Assembly (NCBI RefSeq): GCF_001696685.1
Contig: NZ_MBFG01000003.1
Coordinates: 96,509 to 109,831 of the forward strand
Source of the DNA: Nosocomiicoccus ampullae
GTDB lineage: Bacteria > Bacillota > Bacilli > Staphylococcales > Salinicoccaceae
Length of the DNA: 13,323 bases
Direction: 5' to 3'
Made by a program: the position numbers and the translations under genes. The notes beneath the pieces are model-generated. The model saw only the letters and a list, made by a program, of their open reading frames with translations. It was not told the origin of the DNA and ran no database searches. This document shows positions 1 to 6,053 of the stretch, in pieces (the stretch's first letter is position 1; every line of letters begins with the position of its first letter).

Positions 1-90
1 TTAATATATACAATATAACTTATATATATTAATTAGATTATAATTAGTTTCCTTTAGAAAAGCTAATAAAATATAAATAAATTATAAAAA

Positions 91-118
91 AACACTCTCA
101 TAGCATTTTGAGAGTGTT
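91..118 (-). terminator. Rho-independent terminator of the membrane-protein gene
   Basis: A perfect 10-bp inverted repeat (AACACTCTCA at 91-100, TGAGAGTGTT at 109-118) with an 8-nt loop is followed, on the minus strand, by a run of T (the A-run at 85-92 on the plus strand). It overlaps the stop codon of the minus-strand gene ending at 117, so the gene runs into its own terminator. Confidence 0.9.
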
Positions 119-656
119 AAAAAAGTTTAAACTTTGAATTTTCTTCTTTATTGTAATGTAGTTTCACTACGAATGGATACGACAAACTTGGAGAGCCAAT
201 AAATGTGTATTGTTGTTCGAGTTTAATGTTTCTTTTTCCTACAGGGTCATAAATTACGACGGAATTATTGTCCTTTTCAATCGTAATATATTGTCCTCTT
301 GGTTTTTTCACAATGTTCGTAACTTTGTAGTTAGAGAACTTCAAAGGCGTATTTGGACGATATTCTCCTTTTTTAAACTTCGGAATATCCGCTTCATAAT
401 AGTCATCTTGTAAATTATACGCATGTACAACGTCTTGTATTTGTTGACTCATCACATTATCTGGAATTTCTTTTGGGTTATAATATAACCGATCTTGTTG
501 ATATAACCCGATAATGATTGTTGTAATGACTAAACTAACTACTGTAAATCCTGCCCACATCGCAGTACGTTCGTGGAGTGACTTTTTTACAGTTACCGTA
601 AAAAAGTACAGCGTGATTAAAGCAAATATTATAGCTAATATTAAGTACGTGTTCAT
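117..656 (-). CDS. Two-TM membrane protein with extracytoplasmic domain, function unknown
   Basis: I do not recognise this 179-aa protein. Two hydrophobic segments are visible near the N-terminus (about residues 3-23 and 31-52), joined by a short charged loop (KKSLHERTAM). A hydrophilic domain of about 125 residues follows, rich in Tyr, Lys and beta-prone stretches. By the charge pattern this domain probably lies outside the membrane, but that is inference. The ATG at 656 is preceded by a TAGGTGAT-type ribosome binding site at good spacing. The gene lies 59 bp downstream of the osmC-like gene on the same strand with no visible terminator between them, so the two may be co-transcribed, ending at the hairpin at 91-118. 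It appears intact. Nothing in the sequence indicates a substrate or partner. Confidence 0.8.
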   Translation of the reverse strand: MNTYLILAIIFALITLYFFTVTVKKSLHERTAMWAGFTVVSLVITTIIIGLYQQDRLYYNPKEIPDNVMSQQIQDVVHAYNLQDDYYEADIPKFKKGEYRPNTPLKFSNYKVTNIVKKPRGQYITIEKDNNSVVIYDPVGKRNIKLEQQYTFIGSPSLSYPFVVKLHYNKEENSKFKLF

Positions 657-715
657 AACATCACCTAAAAAGAGTATTAGTTAAATTTTAGTTGAAGTAT
701 TTAGAAACCGCAACG

Positions 716-1153
716 TTAATTAATGATTGGTTCAATAATAATTTCAACATTACCTCGTATTGCTTTAGACACCATACAATTTCGATCTGCGATTTCAATT
801 AAACGATCGATGCGTTTATGAAGTTTATCAGTTTCATTCACTGAAATAGTAGGGCGATGCGTAATTTTTTCCATTTTAAATTGTTCATCATCACTTAAAG
901 AAGCGGTACCGATAGATGTTAGTTCAATCGTAACGTCAGTAAATCTCGCACGCTCTAACGCTGCAGACAGACTAATAATATAGCAACTTGAAGCGGCCGC
1001 AACTAACAACTCATCTGGATTTGAAGCATTACCAGGTCCACCAAGTGAACTTGGTATTGAGATATTTCCATTTAAATGATCCGCTTTAAACTCTCCTGTA
1101 GAATTTCTGCCATTATTCCAAAGTGTTTGAACTGTAAAATCATGTGTAATCAT
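716..1153 (-). CDS. OsmC/Ohr-family protein (peroxide-stress thiol protein)
   Basis: This is a 145-aa protein of the usual OsmC-family length. The family signature is clear: SIPSSLGGPG, then NPDELLVAAASSC with the first conserved Cys at residue 57, and the second conserved Cys at 126 in DRNCMVSKAIRG. In this family the two cysteines reduce organic or lipid hydroperoxides, usually as a cytoplasmic homodimer with dihydrolipoyl or other thiol reductants. Whether this member is a true Ohr, an OsmC or one of the less characterised relatives cannot be settled by eye; the NPDELL...SSCY form resembles the staphylococcal OsmC-like group rather than classical Ohr. The start at 1153 has an AAAGGTGAT ribosome binding site. 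The DoxX-like gene is divergent, so the 50-bp gap must carry both promoters. The gene is intact and looks chromosomal. Confidence 0.92.
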   Translation of the reverse strand: MITHDFTVQTLWNNGRNSTGEFKADHLNGNISIPSSLGGPGNASNPDELLVAAASSCYIISLSAALERARFTDVTIELTSIGTASLSDDEQFKMEKITHRPTISVNETDKLHKRIDRLIEIADRNCMVSKAIRGNVEIIIEPIIN

Positions 1154-1203
1154 AGAATCACCTTTAAATTTATTTTATTATATTAGTGAAAGGAAGTTTT
1201 TAT

Positions 1204-1579
1204 ATGAAAGTAACGTTTAGAATATTATACTCAATTTTATTAATGGGTGCAGGAGTATTACACTTTATTAATTTAGAAGGATTTAGAAGGATTTAGAAGA
1301 ATCGTCCCATCAGTATTACCTTGTAAGACGTTTATCGTAAAATTTACTGGTGTATTAGAAATACTATTTTCGGTTTTATTATGGGTGAAAAGTAAAAATA
1401 ACATATACGGAAAGCTTATCGCATTATTTATGATTGCAGTATTTCCAGCAAATGTTTATATGGCTTTAAAGAAAATTCCATTTAAACCAGGCACTGAAGC
1501 AAATCCATACGTATTATACGGACGCCTTCCACTTCAAATCCCACTAATCATCGGAGCATTAAAATTAGGTAGAAGATAA
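1204..1579 (+). pseudogene. DoxX-like membrane protein (COG4270 type), frameshifted by a 10-bp duplication
   Basis: The ATG at 1204 has a good AAAGGAAG ribosome binding site and encodes the start of a small membrane protein (GAGVLHFINLEGFRRI) that stops after about 30 codons. Removing one copy of the 10-bp unit ATTTAGAAGG (copies at 1271-1280 and 1281-1290, near-copy ATTTAGAAGA at 1291-1300) restores one open frame of 121 codons. That frame continues into PSVLPCKTF, the sequence around the ATG at 1385 and the C-terminus ALKLGRR at 1576. The rebuilt protein has the LHF, IVPSVLP, FTGVLEILF, AVFPANVYMAL and LPLQIPLII blocks of the DoxX-related COG4270 membrane proteins, with about four hydrophobic helices. 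The role of this family is poorly defined; redox or respiratory links are only suggested. The separate reading frame from 1385 is the C-terminal part, not a distinct gene. Confidence 0.85.
1271..1300 (+). repeat. Three tandem 10-bp copies inside the DoxX-like gene
   Basis: ATTTAGAAGG occurs twice in direct succession and is followed by ATTTAGAAGA. An intact frame needs one copy fewer, so the extra copy is the cause of the frameshift. This is typical of replication slippage. Confidence 0.95.
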
Positions 1580-1587
1580 GAATAAGA

Positions 1588-1622
1588 CCACTAAGATAGT
1601 ATTGACTATCTTGGTGGCTTTT
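1588..1622 (+). terminator. Rho-independent terminator after the DoxX-like gene
   Basis: A 13-bp stem with one G-U pair (CCACTAAGATAGT at 1588-1600, ACTATCTTGGTGG at 1605-1617) and a 4-nt loop is followed by CTTTTGT. It lies nine bases past the stop codon of the DoxX-like gene and just before the convergent end of the PhnA-like gene. Confidence 0.88.
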
Positions 1623-1625
1623 GTA

Positions 1626-1973
1626 CTATATCTTCTTTACAAATTCTGATTTTAACTTCATCTGACCAAAGCCCGGAATCTTACATTCAATATCATGTCC
1701 GTCTTCAGGTTCTATTAGTCTAATACTTTTAACATTTGTTCCTTTTTTAATTGAATCAGAAGAACCTTTAACTTTTAGATCCTTAATAACTGTGATCGAA
1801 TCACCATCGTTTAAAATTGTACCGTGCGCATCACGAACGAGCTGTGATTCCTCAAGCTCAAGTTGAGAATCCTTCGTCCATTCATGACCACACATTGGAC
1901 AAATATACAATTGACCATCCTCATATGTATACTCCTGATTACAACTTGGACAAGCAGGTAATGTTGTACTCAT
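1626..1973 (-). CDS. PhnA/YjdM-family zinc-ribbon protein
   Basis: The protein has 115 aa from the ATG at 1973. This start was chosen because an AGGAGG sits seven to eight bases upstream; a longer frame opens at 2039 but its first 22 residues look non-coding. The N-terminus is a zinc ribbon with C8-x2-C11 and C25-x2-C28 ([17 protein letters not shown]). The C-terminal half carries the family block [17 protein letters not shown] followed by [19 protein letters not shown], an SH3-like fold in known members. The family was named PhnA from the E. coli phosphonate region but is not the phosphonoacetate hydrolase, and its function is not established. The protein is intact and convergent with the DoxX-like gene. 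It is the last clearly chromosomal gene before the prophage relic. Confidence 0.93.
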   Translation of the reverse strand: MSTTLPACPSCNQEYTYEDGQLYICPMCGHEWTKDSQLELEESQLVRDAHGTILNDGDSITVIKDLKVKGSSDSIKKGTNVKSIRLIEPEDGHDIECKIPGFGQMKLKSEFVKKI

Positions 1974-2001
1974 TAAAAAGCCTCCTAAATAATTTTTACT
2001 G

Positions 2002-2035
2002 TAAGTATAGTATTTATTACTGCTTATTATACTTA
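2002..2035. promoter_or_regulatory. Dyad upstream of the PhnA-like gene
   Basis: TAAGTATA at 2002-2009 and TATACTTA at 2028-2035 form a perfect 8-bp inverted repeat 29-62 bases upstream of the PhnA-like ATG. It could be an operator or part of the promoter; no convincing -35/-10 pair was assigned. Confidence 0.35.
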
Positions 2036-2233
2036 ACATTTATAAATTTTGCATATTTATGAGGAGGAGTATGAATTGATGTGAATATTCGTTTTATATA
2101 ATGGTCTTCGTATGTGTTTATTGGAATTACTTCAAGTTCAAGAATTGTAATATTAACAACTCTTATAAGTTTTGGAGGGGCATAATTATTCTTATTTTGG
2201 AATGAAGTCTTTAATTTTCTCATATAAGTTCAT
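2017..2233 (-). pseudogene. Possible decayed small gene between phnA-like and lipoprotein genes
   Basis: A strong ribosome binding site (AAAAGGAGTG near 2240-2250 on the minus strand) is correctly spaced for an ATG at 2233, but that frame stops after 13 codons (MNLYEKIKDFIPK). A second frame opens at an ATG at 2223, ten bases further on, and runs 68 codons to 2017 into the promoter region of the PhnA-like gene. Its product is not recognisable. The good start followed by immediate loss of frame suggests a decayed gene, perhaps at the chromosome/prophage boundary, but coincidence is possible. Confidence 0.25.
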
Positions 2234-2268
2234 AAAGACACTCCTTTTAAGAGCTTACGTTCGGTAAT

Positions 2269-2835
2269 TTATGACAAATATATATTTACATCATAACTAC
2301 CAATATGATCGAAAGTTTCATCATCAATTATAATAAGTGTCATTTCTAAATTTTCTTCTAATTTAGGTAGTTCGTCACCTTCATCTAAAAACATTTCTTC
2401 TAATTTTAAATTATCTTTTATTTTTTTATTTGCTGCAATTTCAGGGCTAAATACTACGATATCATCGATCATATAGCCGTCTGCAGAAACATCACGTGAT
2501 TGAACAATTATCTTATTATCAGTTTTATTTTCGATTTCGAAATTAACTTTAATACTATCACCAAATATTTCGTCAGTTGTACGTTCAACATTTAATAAGT
2601 CGATTTTAACTATATCGTCATCAACAATATTTTGGTTCAATTCTTCAGTTTCAGTTGTTGCTTCATCTTCAGTTTCTTCAGTTACTTCTTCTTTTTTCTT
2701 ATCTGCTTCAACTTGTTCATTTTCTGCGTCTTTTCTTAGTTCAGATTCAACTTCTTCAGTATTAGTTTCTCCACATGCTGAAAGCAGAAGTACAAATGCT
2801 GAGCTAGTTAATGCTAACAATAATTTTTTATTCAT
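2269..2835 (-). CDS. Prophage-associated lipoprotein (candidate superinfection-exclusion protein)
   Basis: The 188-aa protein has a classical type II signal peptide: Lys residues at 3-4, a hydrophobic core, and lipobox LLSAC with the lipidated Cys at 21. A strongly acidic, low-complexity linker (about residues 25-75, rich in Glu and Thr) leads to a beta-rich domain (about 76-188, containing DSIKVNFEIENKTDNKI) of the Ig-like kind common in Gram-positive lipoproteins. It should be anchored outside the membrane. Its start lies two bases past the stop of the XRE gene, with its AAAGGAG ribosome binding site inside the end of that gene, so the two are one operon. Lipoproteins beside a repressor in temperate phages of Firmicutes can block DNA entry by related phages (Ltp of Streptococcus phage TP-J34 is the known case). 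Applying that role here is inference from position only. Confidence 0.8.
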   Translation of the reverse strand: MNKKLLLALTSSAFVLLLSACGETNTEEVESELRKDAENEQVEADKKKEEVTEETEDEATTETEELNQNIVDDDIVKIDLLNVERTTDEIFGDSIKVNFEIENKTDNKIIVQSRDVSADGYMIDDIVVFSPEIAANKKIKDNLKLEEMFLDEGDELPKLEENLEMTLIIIDDETFDHIGSYDVNIYLS

Positions 2836-2837
2836 TT

Positions 2838-3182
2838 TTATTTCTCCTTTTGTTTTATGTAATCAATAAAATTAAGTATCTCGTTCATTTCCTCATCAGT
2901 AACATCATCGTCTATATGTGTAGCAATGACATCGGATTTGTCAATTTTTAATGCTTTTTCAGGCAGGGTTTTTCTTCCAGCTAGTTCATCTAGTGAAACA
3001 TCGAAGAAATCAGCAAGAGCAATAGCATGATAAATTGACGGATATGACTTGCCTTCGCGCCATGATTGTAATGTTGATTTACTAAATTTAGGTTCATATT
3101 TAGCATTTAAATCAATTGCTAAATCACGATAAGTATATTCATGTGAAATGATTAATTTGTCGAACACATCTTTAAAGTCCAT
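2838..3182 (-). CDS. XRE-family repressor, CI-like, without peptidase domain
   Basis: This 114-aa protein has an N-terminal helix-turn-helix of the lambda-repressor/XRE type (about residues 14-68: YTYRDLAIDLN, FSKSTLQSWREGKSYPSI, ADFFDVSLDELAG). A short C-terminal tail contains HIDDDVTDEEMNEILNFIDYI, a block often seen in phage-type XRE proteins of staphylococci and relatives. No S24 autoproteolysis domain is present, so SOS-type self-cleavage is not expected. The ATG at 3182 has a GGAAGGTGTG ribosome binding site. It is the first gene of a two-gene minus-strand operon with the lipoprotein. The upstream promoter overlaps a repeated TGTCCTAAA sequence, which suggests autorepression. The divergent cro-like gene expected in an intact phage is missing. 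It is probably the former lysogeny repressor of the prophage. Confidence 0.85.
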   Translation of the reverse strand: MDFKDVFDKLIISHEYTYRDLAIDLNAKYEPKFSKSTLQSWREGKSYPSIYHAIALADFFDVSLDELAGRKTLPEKALKIDKSDVIATHIDDDVTDEEMNEILNFIDYIKQKEK

Positions 3183-3204
3183 TCTTCACACCTTCCTCAT
3201 CTTT

Positions 3205-3232
3205 AATATACATTACATGTCCTAAAAAGCAA
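3205..3232 (-). promoter_or_regulatory. Promoter of the repressor-lipoprotein operon
   Basis: On the minus strand, a -35 TTGCTT (3227-3232) and a -10 TATATT (3205-3210) are separated by 16 bp. The first TGTCCTAAA repeat (3218-3226) lies in the spacer. The -10 is about 22 bases from the ATG. Confidence 0.5.
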
Positions 3233-3259
3233 ACATATAACACCAGCTTTTGTCCTAAA
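3218..3259. promoter_or_regulatory. Candidate repressor operators (two direct repeats)
   Basis: The 9-mer TGTCCTAAA occurs at 3218-3226 and 3251-3259, 33 bp apart, about three helical turns, in the same orientation. One copy lies between -35 and -10 of the repressor promoter, the other just upstream. This suits cooperative binding by the XRE protein. Binding is inferred, not shown. Confidence 0.45.
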
Positions 3260-3354
3260 TTCTGAATAATGTTTTAGATTCAATTATTTGTCGTGATCTA
3301 ATGGAGAAGGGGCTAAAACCTAGACGAAAAGGAAATGAAAATAAATGGCGTTAA
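3259..3354 (+). pseudogene. Possible C-terminal relic of a small phage protein
   Basis: An open stretch of 31 codons with no start codon of its own (apart from an internal ATG at 3301) encodes a basic peptide ending RKGNENKWR before a TAA at 3352. The position, divergent from the repressor, is where an early-region gene (cro, antirepressor or excisionase) would lie. The peptide looks like the end of a DNA-binding protein, but the assignment is weak. Confidence 0.25.
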
Positions 3355-3556
3355 TTCACCGAATAAAACGGTTGATATAAAAACAAGGATATAAATCAAT
3401 AAGTAATTGCTTTTACATTTAATTAAATACAATCAATTTTGTGCCTATATTTTTGTACTAATTTTGCCCCAATGTTAAATATAAATACGGGTAAATACGA
3501 GTATTATGTTAATATTTAACATAAAATAAAAACCCTAAAAACATTGAATTAACCCA
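3355..3556. other. Gene-free AT-rich stretch with direct repeats and a dyad
   Basis: No coding frame is convincing here. It holds three imperfect direct repeats beginning TTTTG (TTTTGTGCCTATAT at 3437-3450, TTTTGTACTAA at 3451-3461, TTTTGCCCCAA at 3462-3472), a perfect 11-bp inverted repeat (ATGTTAAATAT at 3472-3482, ATATTTAACAT at 3512-3522) and, between its arms, a tandem pair AAATACGGGT/AAATACGAGT (3483-3502). Clusters of this kind occur at arm-type integrase sites near attP, but no integrase gene or att core is seen. Confidence 0.5.
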
Positions 3557-3588
3557 GAGTGCTAGTACTTACTAGCGCTCTTTTTGTT
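3557..3588 (+). terminator. Rho-independent terminator without an upstream intact gene
   Basis: GAGTGCTAG (3557-3565) pairs with CTAGCGCTC (3572-3580) over 9 bp including one G-U pair, with a 6-nt loop followed by TTTTTGTT. It reads on the plus strand, yet no intact plus-strand gene lies upstream, so it is probably the end of a deleted gene. Confidence 0.75.
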
Positions 3589-3595
3589 AATACGA

Positions 3596-3714
3596 AACAC
3601 AGGAGAGCAAGGTTCCTTCTAGATATAGGAAATATACCAATTAATATGTCTAAGGTGCTTTAGTCGTATGTCGCCTGTGTTATCTTACGACAGACTCTTT
3701 ACAAAAAGGCACCT
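3596..3714 (+). other. Region with mutually exclusive inverted repeats (possible structured leader)
   Basis: Three perfect inverted repeats are packed upstream of the 265-aa gene: AACACAGG (3596-3603) with CCTGTGTT (3674-3681), AGGTGC (3653-3658) with GCACCT (3709-3714), and GTCGTA (3663-3668) with TACGAC (3686-3691). The first crosses the second, while the third nests inside the second, so the RNA could adopt one fold or the other. A smaller TTCCT/AGGAA hairpin lies at 3613-3631. Transcription of the region is not shown; no known riboswitch or T-box was recognised. Confidence 0.35.
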
Positions 3715-3730
3715 ACGTTTATATGTGTTT

Positions 3731-3751
3731 TTTTGGTATGATATATCAAAA
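3731..3751 (+). promoter_or_regulatory. Extended -10 promoter with dyad, upstream of the 265-aa gene
   Basis: TTTTGGTA (3731-3738) and TATCAAAA (3744-3751) form a near-perfect dyad with one mismatch. It contains TGG-TATGAT, an extended -10 (TATGAT at 3737-3742), with no good -35. A closely similar arrangement precedes the small gene at 11962. Confidence 0.55.
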
Positions 3752-3770
3752 CAAATAGAGGGAGAAAATC

Positions 3771-4568
3771 ATGAGTCTTTTAGATGGTATACAAGAAGCA
3801 TTATTAAACAAAGGTGGAGAAACAACAAGCAGGTATTTAAACGAGCATATTACAGGAAAAACAGCTGAATTTGCTTTAGAGATAGGAGTAGATAGTGTTG
3901 TTAATTCAATTCCGGGTATAGGTTCAGTTATTACTACCTACAAAAATAAAAAACATATAAAAAACATGGAGATCCTAATAAGGGAACTTGATAATAAAAT
4001 CGAAAAGATTTATCATCTGCCAAAAAAAACGGATTCAGATAAAAAAACAATAGACGATATCTTGGAAAAAGCTATTGATACCGCTGTAAATAGTGAACAA
4101 GAAACTAAAATAAAATTTATAGTTCAAGGTTTTGAATCAATAATTGAAAGTGAAGATATTTCATATGATGTAGCCAGTTTATATTTGGGCACTCTTGAAC
4201 GCGTAAGTTTATTAGATATAGCGGTCTTAAAGCACTATTGTACACCATTCGATTTGAGAGATATTAATGGTATATTGGACAGTTTTAATATTGATGCTGA
4301 GATTTTTAACTCAAGTAGAGCATATTTAAGAACACTCGGACTAATTGAGACGAAATCGGACATAAATGTAACTGCTGATATTGATATGATATATAAAAGT
4401 TTAGATGATACTATAAAGAACGTTGTAAACATTAAAAATTATCTTTTAGGTAAAAATAAAAAATTATATCCTCCAAAAATAACCAATTTAAGAAAACTTG
4501 AATCTAAAGAAAGGTACCAAAGTAGCAAGTTTGGCAGAAACTTTTATTCCTACTTCATTGAGGAGTGA
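3771..4568 (+). CDS. Unknown 265-aa protein, possible prophage accessory gene
   Basis: I do not recognise this protein with certainty. The ATG at 3771 has a GAGGGAG ribosome binding site at good spacing. Residues 28-62 contain a conserved-looking block, GKTAEFALEIGVDSVVNSIPGIGSV, which is hydrophobic and may form a membrane-interacting helical hairpin. A Lys-rich alpha-helical stretch and then a mostly helical soluble part follow, with YLGTLERVSLLDIAVLKHY near the middle. The C-terminus is basic and tyrosine-rich. There is no signal peptide. It has its own promoter and sits between the lysogeny relic and the terminase relic, which fits a moron (an independently expressed lysogenic-conversion gene, often phage exclusion or defence). 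Unlike its neighbours it is full-length with no disruption, which suggests recent acquisition or selection. The function is unknown. Confidence 0.75.
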   Translation: MSLLDGIQEALLNKGGETTSRYLNEHITGKTAEFALEIGVDSVVNSIPGIGSVITTYKNKKHIKNMEILIRELDNKIEKIYHLPKKTDSDKKTIDDILEKAIDTAVNSEQETKIKFIVQGFESIIESEDISYDVASLYLGTLERVSLLDIAVLKHYCTPFDLRDINGILDSFNIDAEIFNSSRAYLRTLGLIETKSDINVTADIDMIYKSLDDTIKNVVNIKNYLLGKNKKLYPPKITNLRKLESKERYQSSKFGRNFYSYFIEE

Positions 4569-4650
4569 TAATTTCAAAACAAGATACATTTATTAACGGT
4601 TATCTTTTTTTAAAAATGAAGTTATATGATTAACGTGAATTTTGGTGGTA

Positions 4651-5056
4651 TATGAGATAAAACTAACAGTTAAACAACAAAAGTTTGCTGCTGAATATGT
4701 AATCATTGGAAAGGTCTATTAATTAGCAATTAAAGCTGGATATAGTCATAACTATGCTAGAGCACAGTATAGTAAGTTGTTGGAAAATGTAGGTGTGAAT
4801 TCATACATTGATAAATAACTTGCTAAATTACAAAGTGAAAAATTTGCTGAACAAAAAGAAGTAATGAAATTCTTTACATCCATTTTACGTGGTGAAATTA
4901 CTGTACCAATGGCAGAGTTTTATGGAACTGCTATCACAAATTAATTAAATTATAACAAGAGCACAAGCTAGAAGGAGCGTTACTGAGATAATTGGCAAAA
5001 GTTAGGGAATGTGGACAGATAAATAAGATGTAAATGTAACAGGTTTGGTGAGTTTT
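4651..5056 (+). pseudogene. Terminase small subunit relic (TerS)
   Basis: Translated fragments match the start and end of phage small terminase subunits. The first is KLTVKQQKFAAEYV with a stop where the next helix begins, then LAIKAGYSHNYARAQYSKLLEN, then LAKLQSEKFAEQKEVMKFFTSILRGEI. After a break the typical end WTDK and DVNVTG appears in another frame near 5012-5044. At least four in-frame stops, a frameshift and a damaged start (ATG AGA TAA at 4652) make it non-functional. In an intact phage this protein recognises the packaging site and regulates the large subunit. The homology is clear by eye and the inactivation is certain. Confidence 0.85.
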
Positions 5057-5236
5057 CATGTCGTGGTAGTTAGGAATCTTATCATTGTACAGTTAATTAT
5101 TCGCTAAACAGTAAATGTATATATCCATAAGATTGATAATACACTTGCTACATCCGTATTTGAGCAAATCAAATGGGCAATAAATGAACAACAAGTTTCA
5201 CATTTATTCAGTTATGAGACAAATACAATGATAGAA
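5057..5236 (+). pseudogene. Terminase large subunit fragment (TerL, Terminase_3/PBSX type)
   Basis: In the same frame as the TerS tail, a fragment reads VVVRN, a stop, then NTLATSVFEQIKWAINEQQ and VSHLF. This matches the segment just after the Walker A region of PBSX-type large terminases (RKVxNTLxxSVFxQIxWAI). The Walker A motif upstream and all of the remaining ATPase and nuclease domains are missing, so an internal deletion has joined the end of terS to an interior piece of terL. Another junction follows near 5237, where ART-related sequence begins without any portal gene in between. Confidence 0.78.
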
Positions 5237-5240
5237 TAAT

Positions 5241-5749
5241 CTTAGTGAGAGAGATGTTTTCGTGATAGAACATTATACACAAAATGGATATCGCTTTATT
5301 AACAGACTTCTTAGAAAGGGGTACAAACTCAATTAGACTGAGGGATACCTCAATACACTATTGATAAGAGCTTGAAAATAATTGAAGACATCAAAGAAGC
5401 TATTTCTGACTATAAGACTGAAGACGACTTAAAAGTTTTCCGTGGTGTTAGAGGTTCACACCTTTTCTCTAACACATTAAAATCTGGAGACATTACATTT
5501 ATTGATGAAGGATTCATGAGTCCATCACTAGATAAATTTGTCATAGAGCGCTTTATAGATGATGAAGGTGTTCTATTTGAAATAGACATCCCTAAAGGTA
5601 TAAATGTTGGAAGTTACATGGAGGACATTGTTTTCTTCGATAGTGAATATGAATTCTTAATACAGCCGAGCACCAAATTTAAAGTGAAAGATGTTATAAC
5701 CAAAGGAAGAAAACAGCGAATAAAATTAGAGGTGGTTATTAGTGACTAA
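5241..5749 (+). pseudogene. ADP-ribosyltransferase domain of a phage head protein, N-terminus frameshifted
   Basis: The core (5372-5749, readable from a TTG without a clear ribosome binding site) has the three ART exoenzyme motifs: VFRGVRGS with the NAD-binding Arg (R24 of the 125-residue core), MSPS in the STS position (S50-P-S52), and EYE as the E-x-E catalytic pair (E92, E94). E-x-E rather than Q-x-E favours arginine as target in known ARTs. The domain's N-terminal helix, SERDVFVIEHYTQNGYRFIN, lies upstream in another frame (5244-5333) and ends in a TAG at 5334, so at least one frameshift separates the halves. In many Firmicutes phages this domain is the C-terminus of a minor head protein (SPP1 gp7 type), injected or virion-borne. 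Here the head part is deleted. A shorter active core is possible but unlikely without the N-terminal helices. Confidence 0.8.
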
Positions 5750-6050
5750 CGTAGAAAAATATATTATTAAACCTTTTGATGAAGCTACTGATGATGAAAA
5801 GAGATTAATCGGCCCGCATATATTTGGAGATAATGCTTATGTGTTTTTTCAAGACGAAGGTATCATGAATGCATATCTAGATGAATTAGGTATACCACAC
5901 GATGAAGAGTTGAGAGCAGTTCAACAATATATCTTCTCATATATTCAGGATAAAGAAGATAGACCAACATTAGAAAAAGCTTTAAGCATGATAAAAGAAA
6001 TCAGAGAAACTAATGGTAAAGGTCCTTATCTCATTAAAAAGAGTGAATAG
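5742..6050 (+). CDS. Small acidic protein, first of two tandem paralogues
   Basis: This 102-aa protein, not recognised, starts at GTG 5742 inside the last codons of the ART gene (8-nt overlap) with AGAGGTGG upstream, so it is translationally coupled to it. It is strongly acidic (about 21 Asp/Glu against 13 Lys/Arg) and apparently helical with no signal or membrane segment. A closely related copy follows at 6054: both begin TNVEKYII, then ATDDEKRL and IFGDN, and share LGIPH and TLEEALS-like blocks. Tight coupling of small acidic paralogues to a toxin-like enzymatic domain resembles immunity-protein arrays of polymorphic toxin systems. That is inference; they could instead be head accessory proteins. 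This copy is intact. Confidence 0.72.
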   Translation: MTNVEKYIIKPFDEATDDEKRLIGPHIFGDNAYVFFQDEGIMNAYLDELGIPHDEELRAVQQYIFSYIQDKEDRPTLEKALSMIKEIRETNGKGPYLIKKSE

Positions 6051-6053
6051 CTT

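Noticed and set aside
210..413. Plus-strand frame opposite the two-TM membrane-protein gene
   Set aside because: It lies wholly within a clearly coding minus-strand gene, has no ribosome binding site and gives a biased, meaningless translation.
1974..2039. Extended N-terminus of the PhnA-like protein (22 extra residues)
   Set aside because: No ribosome binding site at 2039, whereas AGGAGG sits at the correct distance from the ATG at 1973, and the extension does not look like family sequence.
3483..3502. A CRISPR array or iteron origin from the tandem AAATACGRGT pair
   Set aside because: Only two copies without spacers and no cas or replication initiator gene; reported only as part of a repeat cluster.
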